Shown piece after piece: positions 47,193-57,847 of a stretch of 64,000 nucleotides of DNA (position 1 is its first letter; the number at the start of each line of letters is the position of its first letter). The notes under the pieces were generated by a model. The model saw nothing but the letters and a program-made list of their open reading frames with translations. It made no database searches and had not been told where the DNA came from. A program made the position numbers and the translations under genes. The DNA is from Candidatus Altimarinota bacterium (GTDB lineage: Bacteria > Cyanobacteriota > Cyanobacteriia > Cyanobacteriales > Microcystaceae): assembly GCA_012031035.1 (NCBI GenBank), contig JAAUUT010000007.1, positions 29,824 through 93,823 on the forward strand. The letters run 5' to 3'.

Positions 47193-48398
47193 TCAACCAT
47201 TCAATCCTTTCTTGAGGAACCTTTTCATAATATTCAAAAGAAGCGATAAGCGATTTTCTAAATGAGGTTGAATTTTTGGATATAACAATACTAATTTAAC
47301 AAAAAAAATAGCGGCCTTAGTCGTTCCTAAGTTGGCGACAATCTCTGTAAATAGTGAATGATTTAGATTTTGTGGACTTTCAACTAATAAGAAATTTAAT
47401 AACTGAGTATGGGTACGAAGAATCAGAAACTCACTTAATTTTTGAGAATGGCAATCGGGTAAAATTTTTTGTAATTTATCAAAAATTTGCTTATTAAATC
47501 GACGTTTTCCATATTCGGAATCGACAAGAGAAATTAAATATTTATATAAATCTTCTTTAAAAGTTTTATAGGTTAATTTGTGAGTCGGATTGGTTAGAAA
47601 ATCAATCGATACATTCTCAGCGCTCCAATTTGTTTGAGGTTTCAGAGAAAAAGGTTTGAGGACAGCTTTTAATTCGTCGTCGTTGAGTAAAGTAGGATTT
47701 TCAACTTGTCGTAATAGCCTTCCCGCAGTAGATGACAGTTGATTGGCACGAGTAATTTGAACCAGTCTAGCGCGATAAGTAAGATACTGAGCTAACGCTA
47801 CTTCAAAATTGCGCAGGAGACGCGATCGCATTTTTCTAATAGTTCGCTGATACTCAATATGGCTATTTTCATCGAGCAAACAGTGTTTATACAAAAAAGG
47901 ATAGCGATTGATGAGAACGCCTAAAGACTCAGAAGTTTTAATATCATTAACATTGGGGGATGCGATCGCCTTTATAAAGCGTTTTAGCTTAAAATACTGT
48001 TCGCTTTCGCTAAAATTTTTAACCAGTTGCAGCCAGCGACTAGAACGACGCGAAGCACTAACCAAAGAAGAGGGTAAATTCTCAAATAATTCGATTAACG
48101 CGAAGATAGGTTCGGATAATTGCGATTCGAGATACCAATAATTGATGAGAATTTGACAGCTTTGGTAAAGAACTAACTTAAAATCGCGATCTGCTTGCTT
48201 GGAGAAAACAATTTTTTCTACGATTGAGCGAATATGTAAGTCTTTGTATTCTCTTCCCTCAATAAACAAGCGGCGAAAATTATCGATAACTTCAGGCGGT
48301 GACTCTGTTTGAGCTATGTTGCGAAGGTTTGTATAGATCGTTTGTACGTCTGTACTGGTTGGTTGTGAAAGGTGATTTTCAGAAGGGCGATCGCTCAT
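47193..48398 (-). CDS. Uncharacterised cyanobacterial protein (401 aa)
   Basis: 401 residues from the ATG at 48398 (a TTG six codons earlier is possible). No family that I recognise. Predicted all-alpha, with leucine-rich helices, clusters of basic residues (R-R-S-S-R-W-L-Q-L, Y-Q-R-T-I-R-K-M-R-S-R-L-L-R) and no membrane segment until a hydrophobic stretch near the end (A-A-I-F-F-V-K-L-V-L-L-Y-P). It lies just downstream of the GGDEF-EAL gene on the same strand (about 20 bp), so it may take part in the same c-di-GMP pathway. Confidence 0.7.
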   Translation of the reverse strand: MSDRPSENHLSQPTSTDVQTIYTNLRNIAQTESPPEVIDNFRRLFIEGREYKDLHIRSIVEKIVFSKQADRDFKLVLYQSCQILINYWYLESQLSEPIFALIELFENLPSSLVSASRRSSRWLQLVKNFSESEQYFKLKRFIKAIASPNVNDIKTSESLGVLINRYPFLYKHCLLDENSHIEYQRTIRKMRSRLLRNFEVALAQYLTYRARLVQITRANQLSSTAGRLLRQVENPTLLNDDELKAVLKPFSLKPQTNWSAENVSIDFLTNPTHKLTYKTFKEDLYKYLISLVDSEYGKRRFNKQIFDKLQKILPDCHSQKLSEFLILRTHTQLLNFLLVESPQNLNHSLFTEIVANLGTTKAAIFFVKLVLLYPKIQPHLENRLSLLLNIMKRFLKKGLNG

Positions 48399-48417
48399 CA
48401 GCAGAGTTTCTCTCAAT

Positions 48418-51400
48418 TTAAGAATTTATCATTTTTGCTTGATTTTGACGAAGTATTTCAGTAGCTGCTTCTACTGAGAGGGGATGATAAAAAAAGAACC
48501 CCTGAACCGCATCGCAGTTAATTGATTTCAGGAATTCTAACTCTTCTGCTTTTTCTACTCCTTCGGCAATAATGCTCAATCCCAAACTTTGTCCTAGCGT
48601 TACTACCGCCGTAACAATATGAGCGACTTTAACATTTTCTGTCAATTCTTGAATAAAAGAGCGATCGATTTTTAAGTTGTGAAGCGGGAGGAGTTGAAGG
48701 CGACTCAAAGAAGAATGACCCGTACCAAAGTCATCGATCGCGAGGCGCACGCCCATTTGCTCTAACTCTTGCAATACCCGTCTGGTAAAATCGATATCTT
48801 GAATCGCAGTTGTCTCCGTTACTTCTAACTCTAAATATTGTGGTTCGAGTTCGGTTTCTTTTAAAATTTGAGCGACCATTTCTACCAATTTTGGCTGACG
48901 AAATTGCAGGGGAGAAAGATTCACCGCGACGCAGATCGGAGCGAGTCCGGCTTGTTGCCAAAGTTTATTTTGCCTGCAAGCTTCGCGCAGAGTCCATTCG
49001 CCAATGGAAACGATTAAACCGCTTTCCTCAGCAACGGGAATAAAGGAACCAGGAGAAACCGCCCCCATTTCAGGACTTTGCCAGCGAATCAGCGCTTCTG
49101 TGCCCAAAATATGACCCGTTGCTACTTCAACGCGAGGCTGATAAACCAAGTTAAATTCTTCTTTTTCTAAGGCTTGGCGCAACCGCTTTTCTAATGTCAG
49201 TCGTTCGGGCGCTTTGGTACTCATGGAAGCATTATAAAACTGATAGCAATTTCTGCCCTGTTCTTTGGCGTAATACAGAGCCGTATCTGCATTTTTAATT
49301 AGCGTCTCGGTATCGCCACCAGTCTCATCTAACAAGGCGATGCCAATACTGCTAGTAATGTATAGATCGTGACCTTCAAACGTAAAGACCGAATCGAGTG
49401 CTTGTTGAATTCTTTGTGCCGCACGAGTTGCATCTTCGTTATCTTCGATTTGAGGAAGCAGGATGGTGAATTCATCCCCGCCCCAACGAGCGACAATATC
49501 GCCCAATCTAAGGCAATTTTTGAGTCGTCCAGCGACTGATTGTAATAAGCGATCGCCAACCGTATGTCCGAGGGTATCGTTGATGGTTTTAAAGCGATCC
49601 AGGTCTAAAAACATGACAGCGAGGCTTTTTTCTTGCCGACTTGCATTGGGAATCGCTAAGGAAAGTTGCTCGTTAAATAAGGTTCGATTGGGTAAATCGG
49701 TAAGCAAGTCGTGAAGCGCCCTATAGCGTATGGTTTCTTCGGTTTGCTGGCGCAGTAAGGCGCTACTAATACTAGCTGCCATCGTAAATAAGGTAGATTC
49801 TTCTTGCATCGACCAACAACGTTCTTGCTGGCAGTCGGCCAAAGCCATCCATCCCCAGAAAGTGCTACCGACTTCGCCAATGACAAAAATGGGGACGACG
49901 AGTAGCGAGAGAATGTTATCCAAATCGAGCAAAGACTGTTCGGCGACGGGAAATTCTTCGATAGTACGTTTAATCGCTCGCCCCGATGCTAGCATTCCGT
50001 ACCAATCGGATTTGTTGAAGTCACTGTAAAGTCGATTTTTCCAATGAGGTTGGTGTATGGGCGGTTCGAGTAGCTCCCGCGACCAAGCATAGCGCAGACT
50101 CATTGCTGCTTGGCCACTATTGGGGATGGGGATGGTTTTCGACGATATAGACGGTATCGACTTCAGAGGCTTCGCCTAACTGCGCGATCGCTTGATAAAT
50201 TGCTTTTTCATAGTTCATTTCGGCGAGTAAGTATCTAGCCGCTTCGGCAACGGATTGTAAGAGGCGATCGCGTTTGCGCAATTCTTCTTCGGCTCGTTTG
50301 CGATCGCTAATATCTTCTACGGTTCCCTCATAACCTATAATTTGACCGTTTGCGTCGTACATCGGACGCGCTTTTTCAGAAATCCAAATAATACTGCCGT
50401 CTTTGCGGTAGACTTGAGACTCAAAGCTTCTGACAACACCCCGTTCGCGCATCTGACGGACGAATTCAATTCTCCGTAGGGGATCGACATACAGTTGCTC
50501 TCCAATATCTGTAATACTTCTCATCAAATCTTCTGGGGAGTCGTAACCGTAAATGCGGGCAAGCATGGGATTGGCGACTAGATAATATCCATCGAGAGAA
50601 GTTTGAAAAATCCCCCCAACGGCATTCTCAAAAATGAGGCGGTATCTTTCTTCTGCTTGTCGCCTCGCTTCTTCTGCTCGCTTGCGTTCGGTCACGTCAA
50701 CGATAAAAATTCTAATTAAATCGCTTTCGGGGAGATAGTGTACTGATTGTTCAAAAAATTCGCGATCGACTTTAACTTCACGAACAAACGCATTACTCGT
50801 TTGATTTTTTATGCTCGATGCCAGTCCGCTCAAAATGGGATGGTTATTTTTCATTTCCTTAAGCGTCGGAAATTTAAGAATAGCGGCTGGGTTGATATAG
50901 GTAATATTGCCTGTAATATCAACCTCAATAATAGGGTTGGGAATCAGTTCGGGAAAAGACGCTAAACGGACTAAGGCAGCTTCGCTATTTTCGATCGCTG
51001 TAACATCGGGACTGATGTGAGTATCGTACAAACTAATTCGACTTGCTAAAAAATTAGAAACATCATCGGCTTTGCAGATTTCAGAAAACTCTGAATCGAC
51101 TAGATTAAAGAAGTAATAGTATTTAGCTTGAACGCGCGGACCAAATACTATTATGTCTCCATTTTGGAGATCGCGAGCTAAGCTTTTTTTTCCGTTAATG
51201 AGCAAACCATTTTTACTTCTTTGTCCGTTTAGATTGCCATCGACAATGCGGAAGAGATAGTTTTTGCTATCTGGAATCGTTACTCTGAGTAAAATAGCGT
51301 GTTGGCGCGAAACCACTTTGGAGTTAAGCACAATAGAGTTACGCGAATCTCGTCCAATTGAATAAGTCGCTCCTTCAAGTGGAATGATACGCTGACCTTC

Positions 51401-51443
51401 AAGATCTTGAATGACTAACAGATGGCGTATTTTTCCCGCTCAT
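48418..51443 (-). CDS. FHA-PAS-PAS-GAF-GGDEF-EAL c-di-GMP signalling protein, frameshifted as read
   Basis: About 1008 residues from an ATG at 51443. Order: FHA domain (S-I-G-R-D-S-R-N-S-I-V-L, then S-R-Q-H-A), two PAS domains (second with Y-R-L-I-F-E-N-A-V-G-G-I-F), a GAF domain, a GGDEF domain with intact R-W-G-G-D-E-F, and an EAL domain with G-T-E-A-L and D-D-F-G-T-G-H-S-S-L. Two one-base insertions break the frame: in the A-run near 51427-51431, and in the C-run at about 50125 on the coding strand (removing one C gives H-P-H-P-N-S-G-Q). Both catalytic domains look active, so it may make and degrade c-di-GMP in response to phosphorylated partners via FHA. Confidence 0.85.
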
Positions 51444-51894
51444 TGCCTGTCACTTAATTACCTCATTCTCCACAAAACACTTTATCTAATTTAATTTTGC
51501 ACTAGCTTATTATCTAGATGCTAATTGAATTTTAGAGTAGAAAGCCAAAAATTGTTTGCAAGTGCATTGCTTTGGTCGAACCCTATCGGCTACATTTGAA
51601 TGATGAATTATGAATGATGAATGCTAAATTATGCGAATTAGAAGCTGAAACTTCGATGATTTCGTCACTCGGTCGATGGAAGCGCTTTTCAAAGCCATTT
51701 TGAAACCTCCCTGACACAAGTATGAATACTAATTTTACATTAGACGTGAATTATAAAATTATCCCTAATTCCAGATGTGGGCATTTCGGAGGCTTTCCCA
51801 GAAATTATTTTGCCAGCCATCGAAGCTAGGAACTCGTACTTAAATGATAAATTCATTCATAATTCATAATTTATAATTCACAATTTCTTGTATC
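51444..51894. other. Intergenic region with repeat DNA upstream of aroA
   Basis: 451 bp without a gene. It holds TGATGAA-type heptamers at 51600-51625, the second copy of the dispersed 105-bp repeat (listed separately) and further ATTCATA units at 51851-51885 just before the aroA start. Confidence 0.6.
51634..51741. repeat. Dispersed non-coding repeat, copy 2 of 2 (about 105 bp)
   Basis: Second copy of the element at 23745-23850, same orientation, about 91% identical. It lies about 155 bp upstream of aroA, as the first lies upstream of holA. The right-hand third is identical between copies. Confidence 0.8.
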
Positions 51895-53241
51895 ATGTTA
51901 TCTCCTACTGTTACCCTGCGCGAAAGTAGCGATTGCCAAGATTTACTCGTCAATCCACCTGCTTCTGGACTAGCATTAAAGGGAAAGTTTTCGGTTCCTG
52001 GCGACAAATCGATCTCCCATCGCGCTTTGATGTTAGGCGCGATCGCAACAGGAGAAACAATCGTTGAAGGATTGCTATTAGGAGAAGATCCTCGCAGTAC
52101 GGCGAGTTGTTTTCAGGCAATGGGTGCAGAAATTTCTCCGCTCAATTCGCAACGAGTTATCGTCAAAGGAATTGGATTGGGAAACTTACAAGAACCTGCC
52201 AATGTATTAGATGCAGGGAATTCGGGGACGACAATTCGCTTGATGTTGGGATTGCTCGCTTCCCATCCCACGCGCTTTTTTACGGTGACTGGAGATAGTT
52301 CGCTGCGATCGCGTCCCATGTCCCGCGTCATTAGACCGCTTCAACAAATGGGAGCGCAAATTTGGGGTAGAGGAGATAATGCTTTTGCGCCTCTCGCAAT
52401 ACGAGGGCAACAACTCAACCCCATTCATTATCAATCTCCCATCGCTTCTGCCCAGGTCAAGTCTTGTATTCTTCTGGCAGGATTGATGGCAGAGGGAAAA
52501 ACGACAGTGACAGAACCGTCTCTATCGCGCGATCATAGCGAAAGGATGTTACAAGCTTTTGGCGCGCGAGTCGAGATAGAACCCGAAACCCACAGCGCTA
52601 CGGTTGTCGGACCAGCTATGTTACAAGGTCAAAAGGTTATCGTCCCTGGCGATATTAGTTCGGCAGCGTTTTGGTTGGTGGCAGCTTGTATCGTACCGGG
52701 TTCGGAATTAATGATTGAGAATGTTGGCATCAATCCCACACGCACGGGAATTTTAGAAGTGCTAGAAATGATGGGAGCCGATATAACTTTAGAAAACGAG
52801 CGCGTTGCTACCGGCGAACCCGTGGCAGATTTGCGAGTGCGATCCTCTCAGTTAAAGGCTTGTACGATTTCAGGCGATATCATTCCCCGTCTCATCGACG
52901 AGATTCCTATCTTGACAGTTGCTGCTATTTATGCTAGGGGAACTACGGTTATTCGCGATGCGGCAGAATTACGGGTAAAAGAAAGCGATCGCCTTGCCGT
53001 TATTGCGTCTGAGTTGAATAAAATGGGTGCTAAGATTACCGAACTTCCCGACGGGTTAGAGATTGCGGGAGGCACGCCTTTAACGGGGACAGAAGTAGAT
53101 AGTTATACCGATCATCGCATTGCCATGAGTCTCGCGATCGCGGCTCTCAATGCCAAAGGAACGACTACGATCCATCGAGCCGAAGCAGCAGCAATATCTT
53201 ATCCTGAATTTGTCAATACTCTGCAACAAGTTTGCGGTTGA
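51895..53241 (+). CDS. aroA: 3-phosphoshikimate 1-carboxyvinyltransferase (EPSP synthase)
   Basis: 448 residues. EPSP synthase joins PEP to shikimate 3-phosphate in aromatic amino acid synthesis. Seen are the substrate-binding start [22 protein letters not shown] (PEP loop), [18 protein letters not shown] and Y-T-D-H-R-I-A-M. The G-N-S-G-T-x-x-R loop groups with class II-type enzymes. A single gene with a 450-bp repeat-rich upstream region. Confidence 0.96.
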   Translation: MLSPTVTLRESSDCQDLLVNPPASGLALKGKFSVPGDKSISHRALMLGAIATGETIVEGLLLGEDPRSTASCFQAMGAEISPLNSQRVIVKGIGLGNLQEPANVLDAGNSGTTIRLMLGLLASHPTRFFTVTGDSSLRSRPMSRVIRPLQQMGAQIWGRGDNAFAPLAIRGQQLNPIHYQSPIASAQVKSCILLAGLMAEGKTTVTEPSLSRDHSERMLQAFGARVEIEPETHSATVVGPAMLQGQKVIVPGDISSAAFWLVAACIVPGSELMIENVGINPTRTGILEVLEMMGADITLENERVATGEPVADLRVRSSQLKACTISGDIIPRLIDEIPILTVAAIYARGTTVIRDAAELRVKESDRLAVIASELNKMGAKITELPDGLEIAGGTPLTGTEVDSYTDHRIAMSLAIAALNAKGTTTIHRAEAAAISYPEFVNTLQQVCG

Positions 53242-53360
53242 TTATTGCAATCATTGTCGATCGTAGTGGCGATCGCAAGCAAGTAAGCGTTATCGATTTA
53301 CCGACACAAAAAGTAGTTTCGACGAAGCTACTTCCCGATTTGGGCAAGGATGTAAAGTAA
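53238..53360 (+). CDS. Possible short ORF overlapping the aroA stop
   Basis: A TTG overlapping the aroA TGA starts a 40-codon frame ([14 protein letters not shown], then [12 protein letters not shown]). The amphipathic pattern looks protein-like, but there is no recognised family and no clear ribosome site. It may be a fragment of a lost gene. Confidence 0.25.
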   Translation: MIIAIIVDRSGDRKQVSVIDLPTQKVVSTKLLPDLGKDVK

Positions 53361-53394
53361 AATAACTAATCATTTACTACTGATAACTAATTAA

Positions 53395-54990
53395 GTGTCC
53401 TACGCCATTGATTTCGGTACCAGTAACACCGTTATTACCCGTTGGAACGCAGCAACCGAACAACCAGAAACCGTCAAATTATCGGGACTGTCGCAACAAC
53501 TAGGAAATAATCCGCCTTTAATTCCCAGTTTGGTTTACGTCGAAAATGCCAGCGATGCCAAAATTGTCGCGGGTCAGAACGTGCGCGATCGCGGTTTAGA
53601 TCTTGCCAACAATCCTCGTTTCTTTCGCAGTTTTAAACGGGGGATTGGCGCGCCAATTCAAGGATTTTTACCAGAATTAGATGGAAGTCTCATTACTTTT
53701 GAACGGGTTGGGGACTGGTTTTTAATCGCCTTAATCGACCAACTCAAAGCACAAACCTCCCAATCGCCAGATTCCCTCGTCCTAACCGTCCCCGTTGATA
53801 GTTTTGAAAGCTATCGCAGTTGGTTGAGTCAAGTTTGTCAAGCTTGGGCGATCGAACAAATTAGAATTTTAGACGAACCCACCGCAGCAGCTTTAGGATA
53901 TGGAACGACAGACGAAAGTTTGCTCTTAGTCGTAGATTTTGGCGGCGGGACGCTCGATCTCTCTCTGGTGCAGTTAGATTTGGGAACTCAACAAAAAACC
54001 CAAGGATTTATTCTCAAATGGGGCGAAAAATTCTTTGGAAATAATTCGGGACAAAAAGCAAAACTCGCTCGCGTTTTAGCGAAGGCAGGAACGAATTTAG
54101 GGGGTTCGGATCTCGATTATTGGTTAGTCGATTATTTTGCTCAAACCCAAGGATTGCCTAAGTCTCCCTTAACAACTCGTTTAGCAGAACGATTAAAGAT
54201 TCAATTATCTTCTCAAACTCAAGCAACGGAAGTTTATTTTAATGATGAAACTTTTGAGAGTTACGAATTAACCTTAGATCGCGATCGCTTTGAAGAGATC
54301 CTCAAACAACAGCAATTTTTTCAACAATTAGATGAATTAATGATTCAAGTCTTACAACAAGCAAGACGCAATGGCATCGAACCCCATAATATCGATGCGG
54401 TTTTACTAGTGGGAGGAACGATACAAATTCCTGCCGTCCAAAATTGGGTCAAACAGTATTTTGATGACAGTAAAATTCGTTGCGATCGCCCTTTTGAAGC
54501 AATTGCATTGGGCGCTTTACAATTAGCTCAAGGATTTGAATTAAAAGATTTTCTTTATCACAGTTACGGAATTCGTTACTGGAATCGTCGTAAAAATGCT
54601 CATGACTGGCATTCTATTATTAAAGCAGGACAGCCCTATCCCATGGCAAATCCCATAGAATTAACCCTCGGTGCTTCTGTTGAAAATCAACCTAGCATTG
54701 AGTTAGTTATTGGAGAGTTGGGCACAGAAACTAAAGGAACAGAAGTTTATTTTGAAGGCGATCGCTTGGTGACTCGTTCTTTGGGTAGCGGTGCTACAAC
54801 CGTTCAACCACTTAACGATAAAGATGGGGCGAGAACGATCGCCCAACTCAATCCCGTTGCTAATCCAGGGAGCGATCGCGTTAAACTACAATTTTGGGTA
54901 GACGAACAACGCTTTTTACGAATTAATGTGGAGGATTTATTAACCCAAGAAACTTTACTCACAAATCAAATCGTCGCACAGTTGAGTTGA
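53395..54990 (+). CDS. Hsp70 (DnaK)-family protein, short form
   Basis: 531 residues from a GTG start (S-Y-A-I-D-F-G-T-S-N-T-V). The actin-like ATPase has phosphate loops A-I-D-F-G-T-S-N-T and L-V-V-D-F-G-G-G-T-L-D-L, an E-P-T-A-A-A-L-G-Y segment and V-L-L-V-G-G-T-I-Q-I-P (adenosine loop). The C-terminal part (about 400-531) is a reduced substrate domain without the DnaK lid. Such Hsp70 relatives are common in cyanobacteria; chaperone or regulatory role not established. Confidence 0.88.
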   Translation: MSYAIDFGTSNTVITRWNAATEQPETVKLSGLSQQLGNNPPLIPSLVYVENASDAKIVAGQNVRDRGLDLANNPRFFRSFKRGIGAPIQGFLPELDGSLITFERVGDWFLIALIDQLKAQTSQSPDSLVLTVPVDSFESYRSWLSQVCQAWAIEQIRILDEPTAAALGYGTTDESLLLVVDFGGGTLDLSLVQLDLGTQQKTQGFILKWGEKFFGNNSGQKAKLARVLAKAGTNLGGSDLDYWLVDYFAQTQGLPKSPLTTRLAERLKIQLSSQTQATEVYFNDETFESYELTLDRDRFEEILKQQQFFQQLDELMIQVLQQARRNGIEPHNIDAVLLVGGTIQIPAVQNWVKQYFDDSKIRCDRPFEAIALGALQLAQGFELKDFLYHSYGIRYWNRRKNAHDWHSIIKAGQPYPMANPIELTLGASVENQPSIELVIGELGTETKGTEVYFEGDRLVTRSLGSGATTVQPLNDKDGARTIAQLNPVANPGSDRVKLQFWVDEQRFLRINVEDLLTQETLLTNQIVAQLS

Positions 54991-54998
54991 AGCAAAAG

Positions 54999-55151
54999 AT
55001 GATGAAAAACATTACACAGGCTTCGTTTGAAGATGCGGCAACCATTCTTGAACTGCAAAAGTTGGCATATCAGAGCGAGGCACAGATTTATAACGACTTT
55101 AGCATTCCGCCACTGACGCAAAGTTTAGACGAGTTAAGCCGTAGGAATTGA
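54999..55151 (+). pseudogene. Truncated GNAT acetyltransferase N-terminus
   Basis: A 50-codon frame (M-M-K-N-I-T-Q-A-S-F-E-D-A-A-T-I-L-E-L-Q-K-L-A-Y) begins like a GNAT acetyltransferase but stops before the acetyl-CoA-binding segment. No continuation is seen in other frames. It starts 8 bp after the Hsp70 stop, so it was probably the next gene in that operon before a deletion. Confidence 0.5.
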
Positions 55152-55570
55152 CTTATTACCAATTTTTAGCTGAAAATTAATCACACATATATCAAAATTT
55201 TAGTCAATATCTAGTAACAAATATTAATTTTACTTTATTTCTCTTTACCAAAATTTGTGCGTCGCGATCGCGCAATCCTCTCATTTTGGAGAGGTAATAA
55301 ATATTAAAAGTCCCTTTATACAAGGATTTGAGTTATGGCTATTTTTGAATAGTTACAAAGCGCCCTTGATTATAATTTTTGAATTTTATCATTAAACTCT
55401 CCAAGATCGAGTAAATTCGTTAATTATTCTCAATAATTTAAGCTTATTGCACGCTGTGAAGTTTCGTTAACTCAAGCATTTAGTTGATAAGTTTAAATCG
55501 ATAGACCAATAAATAATTATTTTTACTTATAAAAGTACCATTTTTATTTATAACGGATGTGTAAATCGGG
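55152..55570. other. AT-rich spacer between two truncated genes
   Basis: About 420 bp, AT-rich, with no gene. A hairpin (CCTCTC/GAGAGG near 55274-55291) is the only structured element. It lies between a GNAT 5' fragment and a DUF2834 3' fragment, consistent with a deletion or rearrangement scar. Confidence 0.5.
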
Positions 55571-55756
55571 ATGGACGTAATCGTCTCAATATTAATACTA
55601 TGCACGTTCATCGTTTGGGAAGGTTCTCGCCTTAAGATGAAAAACTTGTGGGTTTATATTGCCAGTAGCTTTCTAGTTGGCGTTTCCTTGGGATTGCCTT
55701 TATTTCTGTTAATGCGTCAACGGCAACTCGAACAACCCACAAAAGTAACAACTTAA
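55571..55756 (+). pseudogene. DUF2834 protein, C-terminal fragment
   Basis: 61 codons matching the second half of DUF2834, a small cyanobacterial membrane protein: L-D/M-D-V-I-V-S-I-L-I-L then E-G-S-R-L-K-M-K-N-L-W-V-Y and V-G-V-S-L-G-L-P-L-F-L. Intact family members have about 105 residues with an N-terminal helix that is absent here. The ATG is probably an internal methionine position, so the product, if any, is truncated. Confidence 0.6.
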
Positions 55757-55820
55757 ACTGGGGGAAAAGGTAAGGGGCAAAACTTGAGCGCGATCTTTTC
55801 CCTTTCCCCTAAGAGGTCTA

Positions 55821-56534
55821 TTATTTAGCTTTAACATAAGCTCCATTGAGAAATATGGGGACGCAATCGCTGCTATTGAGAGCAGAAGCAAGTTTTACAT
55901 CAGTAGCAAATCCTCTTGAAATTAACTCCTTGCCCGAACAGCACTGACACAATCCAGCTTCAAGTCGCTCCTTAACTCGTTCAAAAGCAGCAACAGCAGC
56001 TTCTGCTTCTGGAGAGAGTCGTCCTGGCAAATAACTCAAAATAGCACCAGCGCCGATCCAATCTTCCCAAGCAGGACGCAAAGTGCCATCATCCCACCGT
56101 TCGCCTGCTGGAATGACAGCGATTTTAGAACCACAAGTTTGTGCGAATCGCGCGCTCGCCAAACAATTGCGCAAACACCCTGTTAAGGTAGTTATTTTAC
56201 CAGTTGATAAGGTTAGCGTCGAACCGTTAGGGGAAGGCAGAACTAGTCGGGTTTGGGGGGGAATATTTAGTAATGAAGTAGGCGAAAGCGAATAACCAAT
56301 GGCGCGATCGCGACTGGTTAATAAAGCATTAATTGACTTAGCATAATCATCGATAGAGGCATCATGCGATCGATAGGGAAAAACGATTGCTTCACAACTA
56401 GTAGCAATATCTACACAAGTTGAAAACGATAGAACATCGACAATGACAACCACATCGCTGATAGAAGCAAGTTTAGTAACGCCTTGTTGTCCCCATTCGC
56501 AGCGCAGATCGAATTCCGATTGGTCAAAAATCAT
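55821..56534 (-). CDS. comB: 2-phosphosulfolactate phosphatase family protein
   Basis: 237 residues. The family blocks V-V-I-V-D-V-L-S-F-S-T, L-V-L-P-S-P-N-G-S-T, V-I-P-A-G-E-R-W and the Asp-rich D-D-G-T-L-R-P-A-W-E-D are present. The enzyme removes phosphate from 2-phosphosulfolactate in archaeal coenzyme M synthesis; cyanobacteria do not make coenzyme M, so the physiological substrate is likely another phosphate ester. A single minus-strand gene diverging from the methyltransferase. Confidence 0.88.
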   Translation of the reverse strand: MIFDQSEFDLRCEWGQQGVTKLASISDVVVIVDVLSFSTCVDIATSCEAIVFPYRSHDASIDDYAKSINALLTSRDRAIGYSLSPTSLLNIPPQTRLVLPSPNGSTLTLSTGKITTLTGCLRNCLASARFAQTCGSKIAVIPAGERWDDGTLRPAWEDWIGAGAILSYLPGRLSPEAEAAVAAFERVKERLEAGLCQCCSGKELISRGFATDVKLASALNSSDCVPIFLNGAYVKAK

Positions 56535-56639
56535 TATTAATCTTTTCTGAGGGCGATCGCCAATAAAATGAAGCTAATCGTAGAGGGATCTATCGAGTCT
56601 TTACCAGTAATCCCTACCATGCTTATATAAAAGTGCCAT

Positions 56640-57398
56640 ATGAGTAACCCAACACAACGCTTTTCGAGTCGAGTCGAGAATTACGTTAAATATAGACCTC
56701 ATTATCCGCAAGAAGTCATTAACCATCTTAGAGAAACCTGTCAGTTAACGCATGAATCGATGATTGCTGATATTGGTTCGGGTACGGGTTTTTTAACAGA
56801 ATTATTCTTACAAAACGGGAATGCTGTTTATGGTGTCGAACCCAATCAACCAATGCGCAAAGCGGGAGAACTTTTTCTTCAAAATTATCCTCATTTTATA
56901 AGCATTGCTGGCACAGCAGAAGAAACCACCTTACCCAATGCGAGCATCGATTTTATTGTTGCAGGTCAAGCATTTCATTGGTTCGATCTCGAAAAAACAA
57001 AAACTGAATTCAAACGCATCCTTAAACCCCAAGGTTGGGTTATCTTAATCTGGAACGATCGCCGAACGGATTCAACACCGTTTTTAGTAGCTTACGAACA
57101 GTTGCTTGAGACTTATGGAACTGATTACGAAAAAGTCAATCACAAGCAAATCGATAAAACGATTCTCTATAGTTTTTTTGATTCAGACTATCGGCAAGTA
57201 AGTTTTTATAACTCTCAAAATTTTGATTTTGAAGGGTTAAAAGGCAGATTATTATCTTCTTCTTATACCCCAGAAGCAGAGGATCTGCGTTACGAGGCGA
57301 TGCTATCTCAATTAAGAGAAATTTTTGACACGTATCAGATAGATGAGAATGTTGTTTTTGAGTATGACACAACAGTCTATTACGGTCGTATAAAGTAG
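56640..57398 (+). CDS. Class I SAM-dependent methyltransferase
   Basis: 252 residues. Motif I is I-A-D-I-G-S-G-T-G-F-L-T, followed by V-Y-G-V-E-P-N (motif II acidic), A-G-Q-A-F-H-W-F (motif IV) and L-K-P-Q-G-W-V-I-L-I-W-N. The start F-S-S-R-V-E-N-Y-V-K-Y-R-P-H-Y-P is common to UbiE/YcgJ-like enzymes of unknown substrate. Single gene. Confidence 0.88.
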   Translation: MSNPTQRFSSRVENYVKYRPHYPQEVINHLRETCQLTHESMIADIGSGTGFLTELFLQNGNAVYGVEPNQPMRKAGELFLQNYPHFISIAGTAEETTLPNASIDFIVAGQAFHWFDLEKTKTEFKRILKPQGWVILIWNDRRTDSTPFLVAYEQLLETYGTDYEKVNHKQIDKTILYSFFDSDYRQVSFYNSQNFDFEGLKGRLLSSSYTPEAEDLRYEAMLSQLREIFDTYQIDENVVFEYDTTVYYGRIK

Positions 57399-57847
57399 AT
57401 AAAAATGCTTCAATTGCGGGAATGCTTTATGGAGATGCGATCGCAATATTTTAATTTTTAGCTCAATGCAATAACAGCAACCAAGCATAAGCTCCTAGCG
57501 ACTTCCTCTTATTAGTTAATAATCCCTGGAGTTGCCATGAAAATTAATTTCAGATGCCTTGCTCCCTCGGTCTTCCACTAGAGGAAATATAAGTGCTTGA
57601 GTTGGTTGCTGCTATTGTCGGTTAATAAGACAGATACAAACTTTAACAGGGTCTTCTCCTAAACTAATTGATTATCAAACCTTGCCAGTTTCTCTGCCAG
57701 GGAAGCTTGTTTAGCTTCAATCATTAATCTAACACCTCGTTTTTATCGAGGCTAGAGGTTGCAATTAAAGTTTACATTATGGGGATCGAGGCAATTAAGG
57801 GTAAATCTCGATCTACTCTAATTTTTTGACTAGAGATTATTACCTAG
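57399..57847. other. Intergenic region, no gene supported
   Basis: About 450 bp between the methyltransferase and the convergent permease. It has a small hairpin (CCTCG/CGAGG around 57737-57753) and short broken frames on both strands, possibly old gene debris. Nothing identifiable. Confidence 0.45.

Noticed and set aside
57600..57720. Possible cobalamin riboswitch in the spacer before the permease
   Set aside because: Some short motifs look similar but no conserved B12 box or consistent fold was found, and the orientation does not fit a target gene.
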